From assembly GCA_009760855.2 (NCBI GenBank), contig WPIO01000106.1, positions 924,001-988,000 on the forward strand: a DNA stretch of 64,000 bases, written 5' to 3'. The DNA comes from Cristatella mucedo. Taxonomy: Eukaryota; Bryozoa; Phylactolaemata; Cristatellidae. The notes under the pieces were generated by a model. That model saw only the letters and a program-made list of their open reading frames with translations, was not told the DNA's origin and did not search any database. The position numbers were made by a program, and so were the translations under genes. Of this stretch, positions 1-11,969 are shown one piece after another (position 1 is the first letter of the stretch; each line of letters starts with the position of its first letter).

Positions 1-159
1 GCCTTTGAGCTCAGGTCTAGCCAAATAAGCCCCATTCTGTGCTCAGTGATATTCGTGAGAGTCAATCTGCAAAGCTTCTTTCTCAGTCCATACTTGACCT
101 CTCGTACTCGGCCTCGTTGAGCCTCTAGCTGCCTGATAATAGTGAATCTTGTGTAGCCC

Positions 160-325
160 CCAAGAGAACGAAATCTCTATCCAGGCGTTTTACGGCTCTC
201 TACAATAGAAGCAATAACCAAGAGTGTATGTTAAGCAAGGCACCCTGCAAGCTGACACGCATGCAAGAAGACACACGAGGCCACTGGTTTATAGGAAATG
301 TTACCTGCAGATGGCCAGCTCTTCA
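160..325 (-). mobile_element. LINE-C 3' end fragment
   Basis: The reverse strand carries GCCTGGATAGAGAT...GTTCTCTTGGGGG and, before it, a segment with GTGTCTTCTTGCATG similar to the 3' end of the LINE-C copy at 32345-33000. The rest of 1-714 holds no exon or repeat I can support. Confidence 0.5.
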
Positions 326-714
326 AGTCGTCTGCCGATCTCGGCCTTAGGATTGCTGCTCTTCGTGTAATGTAATGTAATGTATGCATGTTTTCATAAG
401 ATAATTGCTAACGATGCATAGCTGCGACCACTTGGCGAAGCTGGCTGTAACTGGTAGGCAATACCACACACACAGCTAGCACCGTTGGCGTACACGTGCA
501 CACAGGCGAAATGTTGTTAGACCCCTCCCCCTACAGGTTTGACAGAGATGCCATTTGGCAGGTTATCAGAGCCAAGACATACAGAAGTAGCTCTATCACT
601 GGTATCCTACTGCGCTTGTATATCTAGCAGGTAGTTGCTGCTGTTATAATGTATGCTAGCTGGTCCAACTACTTTGTATTCTTTTAAGCATTTACTCTTG
701 TGATTTTCTTGCAG

Positions 715-821
715 GTGTCGATGCCGGGCTCGATTTGAGCAAAAGTGTGGGAGATTCGGCCAAGTCTCCACTGGTGCTAACCATCGGCTATGGCAGTGGT
801 GTCCAGATGTGGTACATACCA
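715..821 (+). CDS. BCAS3: BCAS3 exon a (first propeller strands)
   Basis: Acceptor TTTTCTTGCAG, donor CCA|GTAAGT. The exon enters with one base borrowed from a missing upstream exon and leaves in phase 0. It encodes a short serine-rich stretch, then LVLTIGYGSGVQMWYIP, matching the BCAS3 segment with GYSDGMQVW. It is the most upstream exon I can support; the preceding one is probably off the left edge. Confidence 0.88.
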
Positions 822-2199
822 GTAAGTCGTTGACAAGTCAATGACGGTCTGCTGTTGGTAGTCAGCAGGCAGCTCTGATGCTGGCTTATTCCGTGATGAT
901 AGAAAGTTGCTATGGCAGTAGCTGTGTCTTCCAGATTGTAGCCAACGTGGTTATCCAACGTTCTGGTGTGACAACCCTAGCCCAAAATGCAGAGATGGTG
1001 TAAATAACTCCCTTTCTGTATCATTTAATAGGAGCCTTCCTATGCATGCAGATTTTATATTCTATGGATTTTTGTGCCATGCTGAGCCATAATGTGTGCA
1101 AGTAGCTATCGAGGCAAACGTGTAGCAGTGATGCCAAACATTGGCGATGACAGGTAACAGTGGGCATGGTGGCTCTGTGCATGAATGCTGCATAACTCTT
1201 TAGTTAGGCTCTTGGTCTACTCTAGTCTTGCTCTCATCTTGCATAGCAGATTTGTCATTCCTCTACAATAATTATCGTCTTTATTTTCACTTGCTGTTTA
1301 TAGTGTGCCGGGCCTAGCAATTAAAAGTACTAAATTCGTGTATTCATGAGATTTTACAATCTAGTTGTTATGAGAAGTAAAGATGAGAGGGGCAAATGAG
1401 GTAAGCAAAGAAAGGGTTAAGAGATTTATAATTCAATGAGTATGGGGAATTAAAGAAATGATGCTGTTTCCACTACTCCCTACACTTTTATTAATCAGTT
1501 TGAAAATCTTCTTTACGTTGTGCACGTGTGCTTGACAGATCTGGTAGCAGTCACCAGAAATGATACAAGCAGGGCTGGCTAAACTACTTACTTTGGTCAA
1601 GGGACATGCAAGAATGGAGAGAGAATTAACTGCAAGTTGTTTTACCATATTCTTTCCCCAGCATTGATATCCTTCAAACTATGCAAAACAACTCGCATTT
1701 TGAGGATCCTTAGAGTGGTAATATACTTGAATGCGTTTACTATATGTTTATATTTTACAGCCATGTTCAATAGATCGCATTAGTGCAATGATTTCACCAA
1801 TAATAAGCAGCTAAGTCCCGCGAGTTGTTTGTCTAGGTATCAGCTAACCATCCGATTAAGGTTTATGATTGACATTATGCATTCGTATGTCATCGGATCA
1901 ATTGATAATGAAAAGTGATCTCATTCTGTGACATAGCAGGCGACATACAAGAGTTGCTACCGATTTTCGGTGGGCTGAAACTAAATTATTCCAATTGCAC
2001 TTGCACTTGCCTACAGATCGGTGGATGTAGCCCCATTAGGGAAGGGTGACATCCATCGAGGAGGGATCACAGATAGAGCATAGTAGTTAGTTTCGTCTTA
2101 TTTGGTCGAAAGGTTGCAGTTGGTGGGATATGATAACCATGCTAGCTATGTTGGACACAATTGCCACCATGTTATCGCAACATCGGTTTCTTTTTTCAG
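822..2199 (+). other. BCAS3 intron, nothing recognised
   Basis: AT-richer intron sequence between exons a and b. I see no repeat family or conserved coding segment here. Confidence 0.6.
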
Positions 2200-2342
2200 A
2201 CTTCAGGTGAGGCGCAGGAGATATACTCCTCGCGGCAAAATCCGGTGAAAGTCTTTAAGCTGCTACCAAACCCCGAGGCGAGCGTCAAAGATGCTTACAC
2301 AGCTCACCGTCCTCTTGCTGCTATCTGTGATGGCAGTGGCAG
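2200..2342 (+). CDS. BCAS3: BCAS3 exon b
   Basis: Acceptor TTTCTTTTTTCAG, donor GGCAG|GTAGCC; enters phase 0 and leaves phase 2. It begins TSGEAQEIYSSRQNPVKVFK, aligning with the SGEAQELFSVRHGP region of vertebrate BCAS3, and ends in HRPLAAICDGSG, matching RPLLGVC...GSSG. The split serine codon is completed by exon c. Confidence 0.93.
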
Positions 2343-2519
2343 GTAGCCAACGCTGCTGCATTGCACTTAAGCCAGCCCTTTTGCTGTGCAGTTTTTCCGG
2401 CCCCCTGCAGGGCGGCGGGCTTGCTGCCTTGCTAAGTGCCGCGAGCAGGCAGCTGAGCAGTGAGTGCTTCTGTGTTGGCTGCTTGCCAAGAAGCCGCCCT
2501 GTTTTTTTTCTCTTTCCAG

Positions 2520-2630
2520 TACAAGCATCCCATTTAGTTCACTGCGGCTCCTGTCCTTACGCAGCGGGGAGGAGCTGGCGTGGACCAAGACATTCACATC
2601 ATCAATAGGGGATGTTGTTGCCAACAGCAG
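2520..2630 (+). CDS. BCAS3: BCAS3 exon c
   Basis: Acceptor GTTTTTTTTCTCTTTCCAG, donor AGCAG|GTGAGC; phase 2 in and out. The reading frame carries LRLLSLRSGEELAWTKTF, equivalent to the VDLYSLRTGEMVKSIQF strand of BCAS3. This frame is not the one with the longest uninterrupted ORF here; the homology and phases decide it. The intron before it is only 177 bp. Confidence 0.88.
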
Positions 2631-3204
2631 GTGAGCAAGAACCACGCTCGCTGTGACGCTCACTGGAACACGACTGCATGCACGTGCAGGCTTGATCCGT
2701 GCTTTACTGATAGCACGGTGAGCACCGCTGCCAGCCCCGGTGCCCCAAGCAAGCAAGCAAGCATGCGAGAACTACATGGCCCTTTAGTAGCTTAGTGATG
2801 TAGCTGAGGAGTGGGCACGTGACGATGCACGGGCGGGATGAAGGCACTGGGCCACAGGACAACAGTGACGTTACGGACAAGCAATTTTTGGTATCAGTTC
2901 ATTCTCCCAGCTCGAGGTGGGAAACATGGCCGTGAAAGGAAACACAGCATGTTTGTGTGGGGGTATGGATGATGGGAATAGCTGGTGTGGGGTGGGAAGG
3001 CGGTCGGCAGACTGTCCAGCTTTGCTCAATAGAACAGTGCAGAACGACAGACGATATTAGTGACTTTGGTGTTGTTTATTACTGCCGAGTTAGCTGCTGT
3101 ATATGGCCTTGGCCTTGGCCAGTGGAGTCAGCAGAGCCTAAGCACGACACGGCAACATTATGGGGTGGCTTGAGATACCTGATTCTTTGCAAGTGCACAT
3201 CTTC

Positions 3205-3250
<46 letters not shown>

Positions 3251-3845
3251 CACTTGATAAGGCGCCATCAGAGAACTCAATCTCTTTCTAGGTGCTTTAC
3301 ATTTGCTGCAAAGCAAGCACGATCGAATGGTTAGTGGTAGCATACTCGATAAACAACAAGAATAAACATGGTTAGGGGTGACATGCACAAGGTCAGCATG
3401 CAAGTGTGGTTAGTGACAGCATGCACAGTGTCAGCATGCATAAACACGTAAAGGACGAATCACAGGGACCCACTAAATGCCGTGATAAATAGGTGCGTTT
3501 TTAATTTCTTTTTAAATGTGGTCAAGTCAGGGGATGTCATGTCGAAAGTCAGGGGTGAGTTCCAGGCTTTGGGAGCATACGAACTAAAGGCATGGTCTCC
3601 AAAGGATTTGTAGTTTGTACGAGGTATAGGTAAACATATTCCGTAAAGCAAGTGGTACGATGCTCAGCCTGGTGGGGAGTAGATCTGATAGGTAGCCTGG
3701 AGCCAAAGAATGAAGGGATCTAAAAGTGAGCGACGGTCGATCCGTTGCTTGACTGGAAGCCAGTGCAGGTTGGTGAGAAGTGGCGTGATGTGGCAACTGC
3801 AACGTTCACGACAGACAAGCCTAGCTGCAGAGTTTTGCACCAACT
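3205..3845 (-). mobile_element. LINE-A 3' end copy (5'-truncated)
   Basis: The + strand begins with an (AAT)n run at 3206-3247, which is the reverse of the LINE-A (ATT)n tail. It continues with the conserved tail hairpin (AGAGAACTCAATCTCT) and 3' UTR, then the C-terminus of ORF2 in reverse: LRNM..PRTNYKSFGDHAFSSY and APKAWNSPL. The copy is decayed by frameshifts. Confidence 0.8.
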
Positions 3846-3960
3846 ATAAGCGCTCTTGTCAATGAGCTCCCAGAAGAGCTTATTTGAGTTAGAAGATCAC
3901 CAGAAAGGAGTAGTATAAACATTCACTCTGGAAAAACAGAGGAACAATAAGATCCTTAGG

Positions 3961-4014
3961 GGAATATGGTACCCCCTAGAAGGGGATGGAATATAGTGCC
4001 CCATAGAAGGGGAT
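3961..4014 (+). repeat. 27-bp tandem duplication
   Basis: Two adjacent copies of a 27-bp unit (GGAATATGGTACCCCCTAGA... then GGAATATAGTGCCCCATAGA...) differing at about four positions. The surrounding 3846-5734 otherwise shows nothing I recognise. Confidence 0.7.
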
Positions 4015-5734
4015 ACATAAAGCACTCACAAGGTAAAGGCTAGAATCAAAGAAAGAACGGGCTAGCTTATAGGCTAGCGAGTTTGAAAGAGTTACTCAAG
4101 AGTTCTCTTTCGTAAACAGCTTAATAGCATCAGCTCAATCCTGCTTGTCTAGTTGCACTGCAGCTCGTAGCTGTAAGTAGTGCCGAAGAACTCTGGTATT
4201 GCAAAGGCTGCTTTATGGAAGCTCTTGAAGTGAGTTTTTTCTCGGGCATTTGACCAATGTACCATATATCACATCGTGTCCAGACCTTCCCTGATGCATT
4301 GGCCTAAGCCACATGGCCAGCCTTCTAGCGGTCAGCAAACTATGGGAGGGATGAGAAGAAAGTGACATTATCCGACACTCGGCAGCCGGCAGACTTACAC
4401 ATCTCTCAGTGCCCTGCCATGCCGATCAGAAGACGGATGCAGGCTGCCATGCCAACTTGACCATCGTCAAAGCTTTGTGCTGGGTGCCCGCAAGTGAGTA
4501 AGGATGTTCATTCTCAACACGAACTCAGCACATCGGCTTTGCAGCTTCAGCTCGCTGGCTCTGCTTCTTCATTGCCTGAGGCTGAGTTAGCAAAACAAGA
4601 AGCAAAGGAATGTAAAGCGAGGCAAGAATGAAGAGCTGCCACCAGCAGTAGTAGCAAAGCTTTAAATAGGATCTGCTTCCACCTTTTGCCATTTAAGTTG
4701 TGCATTGTGGATTGCTGCCAATCTCAGCTTTTCTTTTTAGCTAATTGAGTTACATAACAGCACCTCCTGCTTGGTTGTAGCAGTAGCATAAAAGGGTGGG
4801 TGGTAGGTTAGCAAAATCGAAATTGACAGCAGACATGATCGAAATCTGACAATAGTGATCGTTGTGAAGCTTCATGTGAGTCCCTACTGAAGTGGACGGG
4901 CTTGGAGACATTCGGACTGGAAGATTCAAAAGAAATGTAATCTTTGCATGGTATGCCTGCTACGTGGTTGTGTAAGTAGGGAGTGGTTAAAAGGTTTGCT
5001 TTGCATATTTGGGGAACTGCTAGCCAGGATAATGCTGTGCACTTGGAACAAGGGATCTTACCTCTGATTGGCTGTGCATTCGTTGAGGAGTAAGGGTTGC
5101 TGGGCACATGTGTATCACTCATCCTGTGGCTGCAAAGATTTGCATAGGTCCTTTATGCAAATCCTGCTTCAGATGGCGGACCTAGGTTGGGATGTGACAG
5201 CTGACAGCAGCGAGTTTATCAGACTGGAGCAGGCTGATGAGCCGAGACAAATGAGAGCCAACCCCTTAAGGCATGATTGAAGCCATCCGGGAGAGCTGGG
5301 GGTCAGTGCTGATCTAAACTTCAATACTTGTTTATGTTAGACCTTGACCCCTGCTTTCGGACCCCAGATACACTTTGGTGGATGGCCCTTGTGGTACTCA
5401 TACAAAGCCGGTCACTGACAGAAGATCTGGCTTGAGACATCGCTTCAGACGTTGATTTCGAAACTTCGGTCGCCTTGGTTAACTGCTGCTCGTGTGCCAC
5501 TGCCCTCTGGTCGTGACACGTATGTTTCTCTTTCTCTTTGTTTTTGCCACGGCACCCGTGTTTTTGGATCCATTCAAACAGTTCGAGCATGCCTGCCGTG
5601 CCCTTTTAGTCTTGTGGCACGCCCCAGTTGTTCCTTCGGCAGCATGCTGGACTGCTGTGCCACGTGGCTTCTCGCTTTTTGTGGCTGCGAATGCCAAGTC
5701 TTTGCCATTGGACTCCTTAGCCAACCCTGAAGTG

Positions 5735-6600
5735 TGACTCAGCAATTGGAAAGGTTGACTCTTGAAATCGACTCTACCAGCATATCTCTTGTAGAATCTG
5801 CACAAAATCTGGGTGCCCTGTTCCAAAATGACCTTTCTCTAGATGACCACATCAGCTCCCACATTCAAGTATGCCTACTTTCAGCTATTTAACATTACAA
5901 AATTCGGCCCTGCTTAGATAGGGATACCACATCCGAGTTGGTCCATGCATTTGTGACATAACATCTCGACTTCCGTAACTCACTACTTAGCGGGTCTTCC
6001 GTCCTATGCAATCAGGCACTTACAGTTGGTGCAAACCTCTGCAGCTAGGCTTGTCTGTTGTGAGCATCGAAGTTGCAGCATTACTCCACTTTATTTGCTT
6101 GCCTGTACTGGCTCCCAATCGAGCAGCATATCGACTTTAATGCTCAGTTGCTTACCTTTTTTGGTCTCTTCATTCTCTGGCTCCAGCCTACCTATCAGAA
6201 CTACTCCCCAACCAGGCTAGGCATCGTACCGCCTGCTTGTCTGAATCAGATCGTTTACCTTTACCCCGTACGAACCTCAATCCATTGGAGACCTTGCATT
6301 TAATTTGTATGCTCCTAAAGCGTGGAACTCACTCCTGACTGACGTCGCATGATCCCCCGACTTGACATTAAAAAACAAGCTACAAATGCACATATTTACC
6401 ACAGCATTAATGGGTTCTTGTGATTCGTTCTATTGTGCTTGTGCATGCTGACACTGTATATATTACCACTAATCATATTTGCATGCTGACCCTGTGCATA
6501 TTACGGCTATCCACGTTGCCATGCTTCTTTTACAGCATATGTAAAGTGCATGGAAGGAGATTGCGCAATACACATGTATTATCATTACTATTATGACAAT
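5735..6600 (+). mobile_element. LINE-A ORF2 C-terminal half and 3' tail, decayed
   Basis: Parallel to 16300-17204 of the best LINE-A copy: CTCAGCAATTGGAAAGGTTGACTC, then segments equivalent to SDLSLDDQISS, RLDFCNSLL, ITPLLADLHWLP, YLSDLLP and the 3' UTR with GTAAAGTGC. Many stops and frameshifts; ends near an ATTATC tail at about 6590. Confidence 0.78.
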
Positions 6601-6826
6601 CTTTCCGAGGAGTTGCAAGGAGGCCGCACAAAGGCGAATGCATGTGTGCGTGGTTCGTTCTTCTGCATTAGAACTGGGACTTCGTGTGATTAATTGATTT
6701 ATTATCTACTGGGTAGTTCAAGTCTGTGCAGAATCTGCTGTCTCTGACCGACTAACGTGTGATTCTCTGTAAATGTGAACCCTCTCTGTAGATGTGAAGT
6801 GCTAATAAAAACGCCTGTTCTTGCAG

Positions 6827-6903
6827 GATCATGGTCGTTAGCCTGCACCGTCGACTCGTAGGGTTCGACTCAGCGACCATGGAACAAAAGTTTCTGATCA
6901 ATA
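6827..6903 (+). CDS. BCAS3: BCAS3 exon d
   Basis: Acceptor CTGTTCTTGCAG, donor AATA|GTAAGT; enters phase 2, leaves phase 1. It encodes IMVVSLHRRLVGFDSATMEQK, the counterpart of [22 protein letters not shown] in BCAS3. The 4.2 kb intron before it holds two LINE-A fragments. Confidence 0.9.
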
Positions 6904-7562
6904 GTAAGTCATTTAGCTCAACCTTATGCACACCTGAGCGCGTGTCGGACCTTTGCTGCGTAACTTCGAAAGCAGACTAACCGAAGGTGGTTGTAATAAG
7001 ATCCCTGAACCACTATGTTTACTGGTTTAGTTATTCATCGATTGAGCTGTCGAAACCATCCTTTTCAAGGCAAAACAGTGCTTACAATTTGACCTACATA
7101 GGAGCTCGAGCCAAATTGGAAAATCATACGTCTGCGCATGATTTTCTTAGCTCATCGATAGTTTTGGCTACGATTCTACTACTTCTGGCAAATGGGCTTT
7201 CAGCTGGGCAGGCTGTGCAGCATGAACATTAGCTGGACTGATTTAGGGTCACAATGTGAACACGTGAAGTCCACTGTGTTAATGGCTTTTGAAAAATCCT
7301 GCCTGCTGCTTGCTTTGGCATTACCCTGAGACCTGCTTTTGTGCAGACTGGGGGGACTACCCCCTTCTGCCCTCCCCCATGACTCTACCACTGTTAATAC
7401 ACTATTTTAACTGGATGGTCAAAAACATCGTTCACTAACTAGCCTTACCTGACTTCACCTTCTGAGTCATGATCTCTTTACAGCCCGTGCTTCGGTTATT
7501 TGGCCTAGTTACTTTACCTGCGTGCAGCATTTTGGTGACCATAGATGTTCACAGGCCATGAT

Positions 7563-7740
7563 GAGCCGTGATGGCACACTAGGTAAGGCTTATGCTCTTC
7601 ACGACCTCGGTCCCGAGGTCGTGGGTTCGAACTCTGTGGTGGGCGATTCTTTATCGCCACTGCAAGTGGCGGCAATAGCCTTAACGGCTCTTCTGTCGAT
7701 ATACAAAAGAGACTGTTAGATCAGCTAGTATTTTCTTTAT
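7563..7740 (+). mobile_element. SINE1 (tRNA-derived), full-length copy
   Basis: tRNA-like head GAGCCGTGATGGCACACTAG (box A region), a perfect stem ACGACCTCGG/CCGAGGTCGT, and box B GTGGGTTCGAACTC. The body is GGGCGAT...CTTTATCGCCACTGCAAG and the tail ends near ATCAGCTAGTA with T-rich sequence. At least eight other copies occur in the window. Confidence 0.85.
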
Positions 7741-8538
7741 TTTCTTTCTTATGATTAGCTGCAGTCATCACGACGTAGTGAAGAAATTTCATTTAGATCA
7801 TAAGTATCTGGTGGTATGCAATTGTCTAGAAATGTCGGGTGTAAACGAATGCAGCTAGTGGTAACACGTGATAGCCTTGCTGCTTCTTGGGCATGCTTGT
7901 CGTTTTCTGTGGACTTTCAATGTCTGTGGCAACTTAAGTGTGGTGTCAGCATGCAGACAGTCAGTGGCTCCTGTCAGCAAACAGACATTGGCTTCGTGGG
8001 TGGCAGTGACGGAAGCCACGCATCCATCATCCATCTCATATGGAGGAGGAGCAGCTGCGGCGGCGGCTAGCTGCCTAGAGATTCATGCCTTAGAGATTCG
8101 TGATCATTGGCAAGGCACTGTCGACACCTGCTGTTTGTCAAGCCAGACCATATCGTCTCATGATGATCGTCACCTGGGCGACGTACGGGGCGGGGGCGGT
8201 GACGGCTTGTGCATTTATGGCATGGCGCTCGTGTTCCTGGAGGACAGGTAGCTGTAGCATAGCCAACGAGCAGGATTCAGCCTGATTTTAAAAGTGCTGC
8301 CACATCCCGGTGTGCCGAAGTTGTGTGTGGCTGGAGAGGCCAGCTCTTTTGGCCTCAGGACTGCAATTCAATGGACCACGACCTTGGCTATCGCGGCTTG
8401 TGCGTGCTTGCGACTCGGCAACCTTTCAACCAGCCCTGCCGGGCCTGCTCTACCAATCACCTGCACCGACTGAATCTACCAATCACCTGCACCGGCACTG
8501 TGGCTGCGTTGTAGCGTTGTTTGCATTGTTGCGTTTAG

Positions 8539-8615
8539 GCTGCTATCCTGCGACGGGTCACGTTCTGAACCCAGTGTGCCTGGGCAGCAGCTGGCTCGCA
8601 TACGCCGAGAAGCAG
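8539..8615 (+). CDS. BCAS3: BCAS3 exon e
   Basis: Acceptor TTGCGTTTAG, donor AAGCAG|GTACGA; enters phase 1, leaves phase 0. With the split serine it encodes SCYPATGHVLNP then CLGSSWLAYAEKQ, very close to the SCYPCPGPNMNP...LGSRWLAYAENK block that is among the most conserved parts of BCAS3. Confidence 0.94.
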
Positions 8616-8845
8616 GTACGAACGGCTTCATTGGCTAACTGCTGCCGCCGCAGGCAGCTGGCCGCGCGTGCGCAGGCGTCGCACGCCGGTTTTTCCTTCC
8701 CCGGCTGCCATCGTCCTGAACTGGGGCTGAAGCCGTGGCTGGCCCATCGTCGGCCATGGCCACCTACTCGAGCAGGATGATGCAGCCGAGCATCTTGCTC
8801 GAGCAGTCGGCAGTCACTCTTGCTCTCAATCTTTGTGCTTCGCAG

Positions 8846-8929
8846 CTGATGCCCGTTTTCGAGTCGAAAGGAGGACTGTCGGTACCGGAAAACGGATCGT
8901 ACACTGCAGCCATCCTAACGGCTGCTAAG
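8846..8929 (+). CDS. BCAS3: BCAS3 exon f
   Basis: Acceptor TTTGTGCTTCGCAG, donor GCTAAG|GTCGGT; exactly 28 codons, phase 0 both ends. It ends YTAAILTAAK, matching the YTATVISAAK strand of BCAS3. The first half (FESKGGLSVPE) corresponds to the variable loop with SRGGACGD in vertebrates. Confidence 0.91.
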
Positions 8930-9169
8930 GTCGGTGTGTAGGGGGAGGAAAGCCTGCTTTGCTGACTGTTTTGGTGGCTGTCCGTGTCTAAACTCGAGGC
9001 TCAGCATTAGTCTCTCTGCCAGCCGTTGCTGCCCTCTTCGACGAAAGCGTTTTCGTGGTGTTGAGTGCATGCTTTCTGTCATACTGGTCACTCGCTGACA
9101 TAATGTTTAGTGAGAGTGTGCCTGTTTGTCTAGCCATTTTTTTCGGTTTTATTGCGTTATTGACCCTAG

Positions 9170-9262
9170 GCCCTGTTAACCTTTGTCGTAAATGTAAAGT
9201 GCCTAGAAAGAGATTGAGTTCTCTGAGGGCGCTATATCAAATGCATATTATTATTAGTATTA
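9170..9262 (+). mobile_element. LINE-A 3' tail fragment
   Basis: AAATGTAAAGTGCCTAGAAA, then GAGATTGAGTTCTCTGAGGG and CGCTATATCAAATG, ending in ATTATTATTAG. Only the last ~90 bp of the element are present. Confidence 0.8.
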
Positions 9263-10069
9263 ACCTAGATATTCAGGATTTTATCGTTCTTTTAATCTCT
9301 CGCTCTCTGCTAGAGCTTGCACCTTGGTGGGCCTGCATGAGAGCAAGCTTAAAGTGGTTTGTTGATCCATTTATGGCGTGGGTGTAACGTAGCCAGCTCC
9401 TAGGTGAGACATCGAATGGTTGCTACATTTTTTCCTAATGGCGATTGATTGCTCCTTGGCTGGATCCCGGACGGAAGTTGAAGTTTTGATCGCCCGAAGC
9501 CAGTCACAGTACAAATGGGTGGGTGTGCATGCAATGGCAGTCGAATTAAGGCTCTCTGGTGGGCACTCGTGTTATTCATCTGCCGTCAAGCGGCCATTCG
9601 AATGGTCAAAGGGAGTTTTGCCTAGTTGGACTGGAGGCTGTCGAACTGACAAAATTTTCGAGAGCTGTATTGGCTTGATCTTTACGAGGGAGGGGAGGCA
9701 GATAAGAAGTAGGTAACATGAGAGTACAATGAAGAATCAGAACTCGACCCAGATGCATAAAGTACTAAGCTATGCAAATATCTTCAGTGGCAGTGGTCTG
9801 TGATAAATACTGCTCCTTCTGTACGAATTTAGGCAAATTTGCCAGCTTTGGGTTATAGCAGTAATGTGGCTTTTTTAAAGACACTTGAGACTATGCTGGT
9901 GTCGTGGCAAACAAGCTCATCAGTTCAAAAAAAGTGTTAAGCACCAGTCGTGCAAGGAAATAGCAGAGACGAGCCCTGAGAGAGCAGCTGCTTACAAATC
10001 GCTGTACAGTTAAAAGTGAAGAACTTGAGAGTCGACGTTCTAGAACTGGAACTGTCGAAGTAGGTTTGC

Positions 10070-10768
10070 AATCCAGGGCATGCGAATCTGTAACTCATTG
10101 CTTGCTGGTATACAAGCCTGTGCATTTGCTGCTCATAGCTGGTGTAAAACTCTGCAGCTAGGCTTGTGTGTCGTGAGCATAGCAGTTGCCACATCACACC
10201 ACTTCTTGCCGACTTGCACTGGCTCCCAGTCAACCAATGCACCGACTTTAAAATTCTCTCACTCACTTTTTGGTCTCTTCATTCTTTGGCTCCAGCCTAC
10301 CTATCAGATCTACTCCCCACCAGGCTAAGCATAGTACCACTCGCTTTTCGGAATCTAACTGTATCTATACCTCGTACAAACCTCAAATCCTTTGGAGACC
10401 GTGCCTTTAGTTCCTATGGTCCCAAAGCCTGGAACTCACTTCCGACTTGCGTCACGACATCTCCTGCCTTGACCTCATTTAAAACGAAACTAAAAACTCG
10501 CCTATTTATCACGGCATTTAGTGGGTCCCTGTGATTCGTCCTTTATGTGCTTATTCGTGCTGACACTGTGTATGCTGCCACTAACCATACTTGCATGCTG
10601 ACCCTGTGCATGTCACCCCTAACCCTATTATTCTTGTTGTTTATTGAGCATGCTACCACTAACCATTCGATCGTGTTCCTTTGCAGCAAATGTAAAGTGC
10701 CTAAAGAGAGATTGAGTTCTGAGGGTGCTTTATCAAGTGCATTATTATTATTATTATTGTTATTATTA
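10070..10768 (+). mobile_element. LINE-A 3' copy (ORF2 C-terminus and 3' UTR)
   Basis: The open stretch 10166-10534 encodes the end of ORF2: HITPLLADLHWLPVNQ, SLHSLAPAYLSDLLP, SIPRTNLKSFGDRAFSS and a stop after ITAFSGSL. The 3' UTR with repeated CATGCTGACCCTGTGCATG units follows, then the tail hairpin and (TTA)n at 10741-10766. This copy preserves the C-terminus best. Confidence 0.85.
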
Positions 10769-11473
10769 AGCTTAAGAAAGAAGTGGCACATGTCGGTAGC
10801 GTGTAGTCTAGGTCATGTGCAAGCGGTTATTGTCTACGTGGTCTGTTTGAGCTTTTGCTATTGCTTGATCAGACTCTTGATTTATATTTTGCTTCATCTG
10901 GACTTTGAGTGGCCTAGATATACAGCTGTAGATTGTGCCGCTGTGGTCTTTGATATGCTGAGTTATGTAGGGCTAATCTTAATTTTGTTGCTTGATTTTT
11001 CGTATCCTTCGTGATGGAGGGAGCATGAGATTTTTGGTGCCTTGTCCTAGAGCCCCGAGCCCAATAGCTGTCATTGAGTGCTAAGAGGTGCAATACAAAT
11101 TTGAAGGTGTACCCATAATGAAACCTTCGCCTGGCTGGATAGAGCAGTGAGGATGGTGATGATAGGGTTTCCAACAATTTATGCATTGTAGGACAGGCAA
11201 ACCTTTAGTTAGATGTGTCAAATTAAATCGGCATACCAGACCCAATTGTTTGTCACTCTAACTTACGTGGATGTCCTCACTGGTTTGGTGCTTAGCTTAC
11301 TCTAACTTATTAGGTGCCCGTTGTGGCTTGGCGATTAGCCTAGGGTGTAAGTATGAGCCAGATACAGCCATATTTTTACTATGATTGTAAGTATTCGTAT
11401 TGTTTTTAGCGATCAGTCACTGTGGCATATCGGTTCTATAACTTATTAAATTCTGTTTTGATGCTCTATGCAG

Positions 11474-11635
11474 AATGTGAAAAAAGGATTTGCATCGCTG
11501 AGTGAGCGTGTCTCAAGCACAGTTGCATCAACTTGGCCTGAGAGGTCAGAACCAATTGCACACTCCTCGATCCAGGCAGAAGATGTGTCACCTGGGATTG
11601 TAACCATTATAGACATTAGCAAGGCAAAAGATAAG
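11474..11635 (+). CDS. BCAS3: BCAS3 exon g
   Basis: Acceptor TCTATGCAG, donor GATAAG|GTGACG; 54 codons, phase 0 both ends. It starts NVKKGFASLSERVSSTVAS, the counterpart of the K-GLTMVGKVV region, and ends in DVSPGIVTIIDI, aligning with LVPGIITVIDT of BCAS3. Confidence 0.9.
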
Positions 11636-11741
11636 GTGACGGCCTGATTGAGCAAACCAGCAATGCATTTGTTACCTGCACATATGTCAAATATGATCAG
11701 CTGTTCATTTAACAGCAGTGGGCTTGCTATTTTGTTGTTAG

Positions 11742-11969
11742 GTTGAGCTGACTCCGGGCAGTGACGGTGACAATGTAGTCGCCCACTTTGTCGGCGCACA
11801 TCGCGAGATTGCTGTACTGGAATTTGATCCCAGTGGGATGCTGCTGTTTGTGGCCTGCATACACGGTACAGCATTCAACGTGTTCCGGATCCAGCCACAT
11901 CCGGCCGGTCCTTCTCTGGCAGCTGCTCATCATCTATATACTTTACGACGTGGTGACACTCTGGCCAAG
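11742..11969 (+). CDS. BCAS3: BCAS3 exon h, with LRRG motif and GC splice donor
   Basis: Acceptor TTTTGTTGTTAG; 76 codons, phase 0. It encodes DNVVAHFVGAHREIAVLEF, DPSGMLLFVA, then HHLYTLRRGDTLAK. The family equivalents are DGIVAHFPAHEKPVCCMAF and HHLYTLHRGETEAK. LRRG matches the phosphoinositide-binding F/LRRG motif of PROPPIN proteins. No GT donor fits: the exon ends GCCAAG|GCAAGC, a good GC-AG donor, and the reading continues correctly only by joining 18221. Confidence 0.9.

Noticed and set aside
524-566. Possible small upstream BCAS3 exon after CCCCTCCCCCTACAG with RFDRDAIW
   Set aside because: Faint resemblance to the RFENADLN segment, but the donor (GTTATC) is poor and the match is too short to support.
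5321-5826. Overlapping ORFs on both strands near 5300-5830
   Set aside because: Short, mutually overlapping and partly in LINE-A; no conserved motif or splice context.
7563-7640. tRNA gene
   Set aside because: Box A and box B are present, but the sequence continues into a repeated body and recurs many times; it is a SINE head with no proper acceptor stem.
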